Below, piece by piece: positions 57,367-64,000 of a stretch of DNA of 64,000 bases. The notes beneath the pieces are model-generated. The model ran no database searches. It was not told where the DNA came from and saw only the letters and a program-made list of their open reading frames with translations. This DNA comes from Microbacterium sp. Se63.02b (GTDB lineage: Bacteria; Actinomycetota; Actinomycetes; Actinomycetales; Microbacteriaceae), in the NCBI RefSeq assembly GCF_014171575.1, contig NZ_CP050453.1, positions 1,302,001 through 1,366,000 on the forward strand, read 5' to 3'. The position numbers and the translations under genes are program-made. Numbering within the stretch: the first letter of the stretch is position 1; every line of letters begins with the position of its first letter.

Positions 57367-58533
57367 ATGCGCATCTCAGCGAACCCTCCGCGGGCAGCAG
57401 TTCCCCGCTGTCCTCCTCCTCGTCGCCGCAGGGCTCGGTCTCCTGTTCGCGAACCTGCCGACGCACGACGGCCTCGCGGCGTTCCTCGACTTCCACATCG
57501 CGGTACCCGGCACCGATCTCGACCTGTCGATCGCGCACTGGGTGTCGGACGGGCTCCTCGCGGTCTTCTTCCTCGTCGTCGCCATCGAGCTGCGCCACGA
57601 GCTGACCCACGGTGAACTCGACTCGCCGCGCAAGGCCGTGCAGCCCGCGATCGCTGCGAGCGGGGGCGTGCTCGTGCCGATCGCGGTGTACCTGCTGATC
57701 GCCGGCGGCGACCCGTCGACGGCCTCCGGGTGGCCGATCCCCACAGCCACCGACATCGCCTTCGCCCTCGGCGTGCTGGCGATGTTCGGCCGGGGCCTGC
57801 CCTCGCGTGTCCGGGTGTTCCTGCTCGCCCTCGCCATCCTCGACGACATCATCGGCATCATCTTCATCGCGGTCCTCTTCGCCGGCGACGTGCAGTGGTT
57901 GCAGCTCGGTCTCGCCATCGTCGGCGTCGCGGCGTTCTGGGCGCTCAGCCGCCTCCTGCACGCGAAGGGGCACCGCTGATCGCGGTCGCGATGGCCGTGG
58001 TCGGTGTCGTCACCTGGGGTCTGGTCGCCTCGTCGGGTATCCACGCCACGATCGCCGGGGTGATGCTGGGGCTCGTGATGTCCCCGGTGCCGGCCGGACG
58101 CACCCGTCATGCGCTCGAACCCACCGTGAACGGCGCGATCCTGCCGATCTTCGCCTTCGTCGCGGCTTTCGTCGTGATCCCCGCGCTCTCGCCCACGCAG
58201 TTGTCGCCCGCGTTCTGGGCCATCGTCGTCGCGCTTCCGGTGGGCAAGATCATCGGCATCTCGCTGTTCGGCTGGCTCGCGATGCGGATCCGTCCGAAAG
58301 GTGCGGAGCCCGCCCTGCCGTTCGCCGACATCCTCGCGGCCGGCACGCTCGGCGGCATCGGCTTCACGGTGTCCCTGCTGCTGGCGAACCTGGCCTTCGC
58401 GAGCGACGGCGGGATCCGCGACCAGGCGATCCTCGGCGTCCTGGTCGGCTCGTTGATCGCGCTCGTCCTCTCCGCTTTCGTCGTGTCGCTGCGGGCGCGC
58501 TGGTACCGTCGGGTGGCATCCGCCTCCTCGTGA
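57367..58533 (+). CDS. nhaA: Na+/H+ antiporter NhaA (frame breaks)
   Basis: This is an electrogenic sodium/proton antiporter of about 389 aa. The coding frame breaks near 57383 within 20 codons of the start and again near 57974, where one G is missing (AAGGGGGCACCG expected). Family motifs: 'LSIAHWVSDGLLAVFFLVVA' and 'IELRHELTHGEL', 'PTATDIAFALGVLAMFG', the paired aspartates in 'LALAILDDIIGIIFIAVLF', and 'ILAAGTLGGIGFTVSLLLAN'. The exact N-terminal sequence cannot be fixed because the first break may be a two-base loss or one-base gain. It is divergent from ppc and followed by mazG after 36 bases. Confidence 0.87.
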
Positions 58534-58569
58534 GCGCGTGACCCGGATCCCGATCACCGAGGAGGACGC

Positions 58570-59237
58570 GTGAGCTCGCAGCCCGAGAATCGTGCGGATG
58601 CGGATGATCCGCTCCGCATCGCCGCCGACACCATGCACGCGGTCCGAGAGCGCTGCGTCTGGTCGCAGCGGATCACGCACCGCGACCTCGTGCCGTATCT
58701 GATCGAGGAGTCGCACGAGGTGATCGACGCCGTCGAGGCCGGCACCCGCGACGACCTTCGCGAGGAACTCGGCGATCTGCTCTGGCAGGTGCTGTTCCAT
58801 GCGGCGATCGCGGCGCAGGACCCGGACGACCCGTTCGACATCGACGATGTGGCCCGCACGCTGACCGAGAAGATGGTGCGTCGGCATCCGCACGTCTTCG
58901 CCGGCGAGGTCGCCGAGACCCCGGAGCAGGTGCTGGTGCACTGGAACGCGGCGAAGGCAGCCGAGAAGCGGACCCGCAGCAGCGTCCTCGACGGCGTGCC
59001 GCGGGGATGCCCGCCCTCGCGCTCGCACAGAAGCTCGCCGGGCGCGCGGCGGGAGCCGGTGTGGCGGTGGCTCCGGTTCCGTCGTCGGCGGCGCCGGAGT
59101 CCGAGGCCGAGCTGGGAGAGGCGCTGCTGGCTCTGGTCTCGACCGCGCGGGCTCGGGGCTGGGATGCGGAGCGTGCTCTGCGCGAGCGGCTGCGCGTGCT
59201 GGAAGACGACGTGCGCGCCGCCGAAGCCGCATCCTGA
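58570..59237 (+). CDS. mazG: MazG nucleoside triphosphate pyrophosphohydrolase (frame break)
   Basis: This hydrolyses nucleoside triphosphates to monophosphates and pyrophosphate for pool cleaning. The start is GTG after GAGGAGGAC. The MazG core is visible: 'YLIEESHEVIDAVEAG' (ExxE) and 'REELGDLLWQVLFHAAIA' (ExxD), then 'LTEKMVRRHPHVFAGE' and 'VLVHWNAAKAAEKRTR'. One G is missing near 59004 ('VPRGMPALALAQKLAGRAAG' expected). Corrected length is about 222 aa, on the short side, with a reduced second domain as in actinobacteria. Confidence 0.88.
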
Positions 59238-59279
59238 CGCTCGGCGCGACGGCACCGGCCGACCTGGGAAGATGGACGG

Positions 59280-60558
59280 GTGGCTACTGTGAACCCGCCG
59301 CGCGGCATGCGCGACATCCTCCCCCGCCGACAAGGCTCGCCGTGAGCGCGTGCTCTCCGTCATCCGTGAGCGCTACCTCGCGCACGGCTTCGACGAGATC
59401 GAGACGCCTGTCGTCGAGGAGTACAGCCGCCTGCACGCCGGCATCGGCGGCGACAACGAGAAGCTGTCGTACAACATCCTGCGCCGGGGCCTCGACGCCG
59501 ATGCGATCCGTGCCGCCGCCGACGATCCCGCCGCGCTCTCCGATCTCGGGCTGCGCTACGACCTGACGGTGCCGCTCGCGCGTTTCTACGCCAGCAACCG
59601 GGCCCAGCTCCCCGCCGTCTTCCGCTCGATCCAGATCGGACCGGTCTGGCGCGCGGAGCGGCCGCAGAAGGGACGCTACCGGCAGTTCGTGCAGTGCGAC
59701 ATCGACATCATGGGCGACGACTCCGCGCGGGCCGAAGCGGAGCTGATGGTCGCCTCGCTCGACGCCGTCGACGCGCTGGGTCTCGAGGGTGCGACGGTGC
59801 GCATCAACGACCGGCGGGTGCTCGACTGGATGCTCGACAGCTTCGGATTCAGCGAGGCCGAGCGCCCCGGCGTTCTCATCACGATCGACAAGCTCGACAA
59901 GATCGGGCCCGAGGGGGTCGCCGCCGAGCTCCGCGAGCGCAGTGCCTCGACCGCGGCCGCCGATGCGTTCGACGCCTTCCTCCGACGTCCCCAGACCATG
60001 GAGTACCACCCGTTCGGCGAGCGGCAGATCCGCAAGGCGCTGCCCGACGGTGCGCCCGCCGAACTCGTCGAGCACCTCGTGGGCATCGGCGAGGCCGTCG
60101 CGGCAGGCCGAGGCCAGAGCGACATCCCCCTCGTCTTCGACCCGTTCCTCGTGCGGGGCATGGGCTACTACACGGGCACCATCTTCGAGCTGGCGCACCC
60201 CTCGGTCGGATACTCGCTCGGGGGCGGCGGACGCTACGACGGCATGATCGGCCGCTTCCTCGGGCAGCAGGTCCCGGCTGTCGGCTTCTCCCTCGGCTTC
60301 GAGCGTCTGGTCGACCTGATCGCCGAGGAGGCCGACGCGGGTGCGCGGGCGGTCGTGCTCATCCACGATGCCGATGTGCCGGTCGCGGAGCTCGTCCGGC
60401 ACAAGGCCACGCTCATCGCGGGCGGTGCCAGGGTGCGGCTCGAGCGACGCACCAAGAACGTCAAGGCGCTGCTCGAGCGGTCGGCCGCCGACGGCTACAC
60501 GGCGTTCGCGACCGTCTCCGCCGGAACAGGCGACCTCGAGGTCAAGCCGCTCTCCTGA
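59280..60558 (+). CDS. hisS: Histidyl-tRNA synthetase (frame break near start)
   Basis: This essential class II synthetase has about 425 aa. The start is GTG at 59280 ('ATVNPPRGMRDILP'). An extra C near 59329 (CTCCCCC where CTCCCC is expected) shifts the frame; it continues 'ADKARRERVLSVIRERY'. Motif 2 is 'GPVWRAERPQKGRYRQFVQ', the HisA motif 'RGMGYYTGTIFELAHP' and motif 3 'VPAVGFSLGFERLVD'. The C-terminal anticodon-binding domain is short but complete. Because this gene cannot be lost, the break is very probably a sequencing error. Confidence 0.93.
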
Positions 60559-60745
60559 CCCGGCCGGACCGGGCATCTTCCGGACACCCGTCGGGAGGAT
60601 GCGCGGTTGTCGGGGGACTCGTCGCCGTTCCGTCCGACATGTGTGCGCGCTCCCGACGTGTGCGCGCTCCCGGCGGGGCACCCCGCGAACGCGACCTCGG
60701 GCGGGCGTTCACGTCGCGTTCACGGTGGCGGGGTGGAATCGGGGC

Positions 60746-61551
60746 GTGAGTCGTATCCGCATCCCGGTCGTCGTGGCGCTCGCCGCCGCAGCGGTGCTCG
60801 GCGGCATCCGTCTCGTCCTCGTGCAGCAGGCGGCCCTCGCCCGCCGGCGGATCGGGAAGCCGCTGGGGGAGAGTCCCTGGATGCCGATCGTGTCTGGCGG
60901 CGCGCCCTCGACGGCGAGCCGCTCGAGCTGCTGCTGCTCGGGGATTCGATAGCCGCGGGCCTCGGCGCCGAACACCGCAAGGAGACACTCGGGGGCCGTC
61001 TGGCCAAGGCGGCAGGACGCCGGATGCATCGGCCGGTACGACTGCGCACGGCGGCCGTCGTCGGCGCGGAGTCGCCCGATCTGCCGGGACAGCTCGACAC
61101 CCTCCCCGGGGAGTACCGCCCGCACGTGGCCGTGATCGTCGTCGGGGGCAACGACGTGACGCATCGGCTGCCGGTGGCACTGTCGGCACAGCATCTGCAC
61201 GAGACGATCCGGAGGCTCCGAGCGATGGGGGCAGAGGTCGTCGTGGGGACGTGCCCGGACCTCGGTGCGCTGCGTGCGGTGCCGCAGCCGCTCCGTCGGA
61301 TCGCGTCCAGCCTGTCCCGCCGTCTCTCCGAGATCCAGGACGAGACGGCGCGACGGGCCGACGCCGAGCCGGTCGACCTGCGCCGCGCGGTCGGGCCGAT
61401 GTTCTTCGACGAGCCGGAGGCCATGTTCAGTCTCGACCGCTTCCACCCGAGCGCGCTGGGCTACCGCCGCACGGCCGAAGCGCTGCTGCCCGCCGTGTGC
61501 CGGGCGGCCGAGAGGTCTCTCAGCTCGAGCCGTCTGCCGGTGCCGCGCTGA
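60746..61551 (+). CDS. SGNH/GDSL-type hydrolase with N-terminal membrane anchor (frame break)
   Basis: This begins at GTG with a single hydrophobic segment ('PVVVALAAAAVLGGIRLVLV'), so it is probably anchored outside the membrane. One base is missing near 60872, after which 'RRALDGEPLELLLLGDSIAA' gives block I (GDS). Block III is 'VIVVGGNDVTH', and block V 'SLDRFHPSALGYR' has the Asp-His pair. Corrected length is about 268 aa. Such enzymes are esterases or lipases acting on cell-wall or extracellular esters. Its 3' end overlaps the convergent VOC gene by 32 bases. Between hisS and this start (60559-60745) I see no gene. Confidence 0.82.
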
Positions 61552-62061
61552 ACGACGCCGCCCACTCCGTCACCCGGCGGCTGCTCTCCTCCTCGGAGAT
61601 GTCCTCGACGCGGGTCATGACCGACCAGCGCACCCCGAACGGATCACGGATGCTCGCGAAGCGGTCACCCGAGACGAAGGGGGCCGGTGCCTCGCGCACG
61701 GTGGCTCCTGCCGCGACGGCCCTCTCCACGACGGCATCGACATCGGAGACGTACAGGCCCATCGAGTAGCAGTCGTCCTCTCCTCCGGGTGCGCGGACGA
61801 GGTGGTAATCGGGGTTCGGCTCTCCGAGCTGGAGCAGCCCGAGTCCGAAGTCGAGGTCGGCGTGCGCGACGACGCCGCCGAACTCGGTCACGTCGATGAC
61901 TCGGGCGCCGAAGACGTCGCGGTAGAAATCGATCGCCTGCTTCGCGTCCGCGATGGCGAGGAAGGGCGTGAGCGAGGTGGCTCCGTTCGGACGGCCGTCG
62001 GTCGTGTAACGCCCGTTCGCGCCGGTCGTGGAGGTGGGGTCGTCGTGCTGTCGTCGGTCAT
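61520..62061 (-). CDS. VOC-family (glyoxalase-like) protein (frame break)
   Basis: This 180-aa protein has one VOC (glyoxalase/bleomycin-resistance) fold: 'LTPFLAIADAKQAIDFYRDV', 'FGARVIDVTEFGGVVAHADL', 'DCYSMGLYVSDVDAVVERAV', 'RDPFGVRWSVMTRVEDIS'. The start at 62061 gives 'MTDDSTTTP'; one C is lost near 62035, then 'TSTTGANGRYTTDGRPN' continues. It resembles the PhnB/YdgI-like group with no clear metal set (a Glu and an Asp/His pair are partly present). The substrate is unknown. Confidence 0.8.
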
Positions 62062-62148
62062 GTCGCCACGCTAGGTCGCACGGCATGGCGGCGACTTGAA
62101 GATCCGCGACAACCTTCCGATGTCGGTGCGGGCGCCTACGCTGGGCGC

Positions 62149-62937
62149 ATGGTGGACCCCACACGCGGCGTGCTCTATCCGGCGCGGCTTCCGGAGTTCC
62201 ATCGGCTGCCCGCGCCGGTCGAGGTCGCGGAACTCGTCGCGTGGTTCTGGATCCCGGAGTGGGACATCGATCCTGGCCGCTCCTCGCGGCAGGAGATCGT
62301 CGCGTATCCGGCCCTCAACCTCGTCGTCGACGCCGAGACGGTGACCCTGTCGGGAGCGACCACCCGTGCGTCCCACCGCGATCTGCGAGGGAAGGGGTGG
62401 GCCGTCGGCGCACTGCTGCGCCCCGCCGCGGTCGCCGCGCTGAGCGACGATCCTTCCTCCCTGGTCGACGGCGAGCGCGTGCTCGTCACCGCCGGGGTGT
62501 CCGGCCTGCGAGACGCCGTCGCCGGGGCCATGGCGACCGGTGACGGGCGCCGTGAGCGTGCGGTCGCCGCCTTCGCCCGCTGGCTGGTGGAGCGGGCGGG
62601 GCAGGTGGATGCGCCGGCGCGACAGGCGAACGCGCTCATGGAGGTCTTGATGGGAGACGACGCGGCCCTGACTCCGGAGGAGGCCGCGACGCGGCTGGCC
62701 GTCTCGGTGCGGACCCTGCAGCGGATGACGCACCGCCATGTCGGTCTCTCGCCGGCCGCGATGATCCGGCGTCGGCGTCTGCAGGAGGCGGCGCAGCGGG
62801 TGCGCGACGAGCCGGGGATCGATCTCGCCTCGATCGCCGCCGAACTCGGATATGCCGATCACGCGCATCTCACGCGTGACTTCCGCACGGTGCTCGGCAT
62901 CGCGCCTCGCGTGTATCGCGCGGAGTCGAACCGCTGA
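62149..62937 (+). CDS. AraC-family transcriptional regulator
   Basis: This intact 262-aa regulator has an N-terminal sensor region of DUF6597 type ('FHRLPAPVEVAELVAWFWIP', 'YPALNLVVDAETVTLSGATT') and a C-terminal AraC domain at about residues 165-255: 'PEEAATRLAVSVRTLQRMTH', 'LASIAAELGYADHAHLTRDF', 'VLGIAPRVYRAE'. It is divergent from the VOC gene and convergent with the permease gene, so it may control the VOC gene or an unlinked target. The start follows no strong ribosome-binding site. Confidence 0.87.
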   Translation: MVDPTRGVLYPARLPEFHRLPAPVEVAELVAWFWIPEWDIDPGRSSRQEIVAYPALNLVVDAETVTLSGATTRASHRDLRGKGWAVGALLRPAAVAALSDDPSSLVDGERVLVTAGVSGLRDAVAGAMATGDGRRERAVAAFARWLVERAGQVDAPARQANALMEVLMGDDAALTPEEAATRLAVSVRTLQRMTHRHVGLSPAAMIRRRRLQEAAQRVRDEPGIDLASIAAELGYADHAHLTRDFRTVLGIAPRVYRAESNR

Positions 62938-62939
62938 CC

Positions 62940-64000
62940 TCAGGCGTGGGTGAGCCGGAGTCGCAGCATCCGATAGCCCACGCCGAGCAGGACGACGCCG
63001 GCGCCGATGCTGGAGGCGAGGATCGGAAGGGTGCTCACCAGCACGAGGCACCCGAGCGCTCCGAGCACCTGGAGAGCGCGGGGGTAGCGGCGCGCAGGCC
63101 CTGTCTGCCGGAAAGCTGCCGCGTTCGCGATCAGGTAGTACAGCAGCACGCCGAACGACGAGAATCCGATCGCCCCTCGCAGATCGGCGAGGAGGACGAT
63201 CGCGATCACGATGACGGCGATCATGATCTCGGCGCGCTGCGGCACGTGGTGGCGCTCGTCGATCGTGGCGAGGAACCTCGGGACGTCGCTCTCCCGTGCC
63301 ATGGCGAGAGTCGTCCGACCGATCCCGGTCAGCAGGGCCAGCAGCGCGCCCAGCGAGGCGGCGGCGGCGGCCACGCGGACGACCGGAGCCCATGCCGAGG
63401 CATCTGCCGCGTCGAGCAGGTCGACCAGCGGCGCTGTCGAGCCGATCGCGTCCCCGCCGAGGACCAGGATGACCGCGATGCCGACGAGCGTGTAGACGAC
63501 GACCGCGCCAGCGAGGGCGAGGCCGATCGCGCGCGGAATGGTCTTCGCGGGGTCGACCACCTCCTCGCCCATGGTCGCGATGCGCGCGTACCCGGCGAAG
63601 GCGAAGAACAGCAGGCCGGCCCCCTGCAGCACACCGTATGCCGTGGCATCGGGCAGCGGCGTCGGTGTCGATGCAGACGCCGCGCCGAACCCGAATCCGA
63701 CGGCGATCGCGAGGCCGAGCAGCGAGCAGACGACCAGGATGCGGGTGAGCAGCGCCGTGCGAGTGACACCGAAGCAGTTCACCGTGGCGAGCGCGGCGAC
63801 GGCTGCCACGGCGACCGGCACCTGCCACCCGGCGGGGGCCGCATAGGCGGCGAAGGTCATGGCCATCGCGGCGCAGCTGGCGATCTTGCCGATCACGAAG
63901 CTCCACCCGGCCACGAACCCCCACCACGGTCCGATCTCGGCGCGGGCGTATGCGTACGTCCCCCGGCGACGGGATGCACGGCGGCGAGCTGCGCCGATGC
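62940..64000 (-). CDS. APC-family amino acid permease, 5' part beyond the window (frame break)
   Basis: This partial gene is cut by the right edge. The corrected reading starts 'ASAQLAAVHPVAGGTYAYAR' and then 'AEIGPWWGFVAGWSFVIGKI', typical of APC transporters. Many membrane segments follow, including 'AYGVLQGAGLLFFAFAGYAR' and 'IATMGEEVVDPAKTIPRAIG' (the family's conserved E-x-Ax-P-like loop). One G is missing near 63962 (a 6-G run read as 5). It probably imports an amino acid; the last three bases before the AraC stop separate the convergent genes. Confidence 0.85.
   Translation of the reverse strand, partial: IGAARRRASRRRGTYAYARAEIGPWWGFVAGWSFVIGKIASCAAMAMTFAAYAAPAGWQVPVAVAAVAALATVNCFGVTRTALLTRILVVCSLLGLAIAVGFGFGAASASTPTPLPDATAYGVLQGAGLLFFAFAGYARIATMGEEVVDPAKTIPRAIGLALAGAVVVYTLVGIAVILVLGGDAIGSTAPLVDLLDAADASAWAPVVRVAAAAASLGALLALLTGIGRTTLAMARESDVPRFLATIDERHHVPQRAEIMIAVIVIAIVLLADLRGAIGFSSFGVLLYYLIANAAAFRQTGPARRYPRALQVLGALGCLVLVSTLPILASSIGAGVVLLGVGYRMLRLRLTHA

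Overview
The window is high-GC DNA with the gene content of a free-living actinobacterium. The closest fit I can infer is Microbacteriaceae, probably Microbacterium. The reasons are strong G/C third-position bias, a GTP-type PEP carboxykinase beside a RamB/ScfR-like regulator, a long (about 480 aa) GapB, ABC permease-ATPase fusions, actinobacterial HAD-like and DUF559 proteins, and an FMN riboswitch on ribD. This placement is inference. I see no tRNA, rRNA, insertion sequence, phage gene or CRISPR array.

Layout. 0.1-9.3 kb: a peptide/nickel-type ABC importer, then a TetR regulator, an alpha/beta hydrolase, a SAM methyltransferase and a convergent YtcJ-like amidohydrolase. 9.5-12 kb: gapB and a winged-helix protein. 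12-32 kb: a catabolic island with an aminotransferase, a Rieske oxygenase and its reductase, a degenerate HAD-like protein, an amidohydrolase, two M20 amidohydrolases, a GntR/FCD regulator, a ThDP enzyme, an aldehyde dehydrogenase, a second ABC importer and two S10 carboxypeptidases. Four intergenic spaces in this island carry versions of one AT-rich palindrome, so the island looks like one regulon. 32-38.6 kb: RamB-like regulator divergent from pckG, a DUF4232 membrane protein and an ABC exporter. 38.7-40.4 kb: a tiny HTH protein with its own tandem operator, then a DUF559 nuclease-like gene bracketed by two complex hairpin/tandem-repeat elements of the same architecture. 40.4-64 kb: mostly core genes (MHS transporter, phosphodiesterase, ribDEBAH under an FMN riboswitch, a Fpg/Nei glycosylase, mfd, gdhA, ppc, nhaA, mazG, hisS) followed by SGNH hydrolase, VOC, AraC and amino-acid permease genes. 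The last gene runs off the right end.

Quality warning. About 30 single-base frame breaks fall inside otherwise well-conserved genes, including hisS, ribE and mfd. Most are consistent with loss of one base from a run of 4-6 G or C. I read them as sequencing errors, so I give each broken gene as one CDS across the break and state where the frame changes. Calling them pseudogenes would be misleading.

How the genes work together. The 12-32 kb island can be read as uptake of an amide- or peptide-linked (probably aromatic) compound, hydrolysis by M20/S10 enzymes, transamination, decarboxylation by the ThDP enzyme, oxidation by the aldehyde dehydrogenase, and ring oxidation or O-demethylation by the Rieske pair. 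The substrate is not determined. gapB, pckG with its regulator, ppc and gdhA form a second theme: anaplerotic and gluconeogenic control and nitrogen assimilation.
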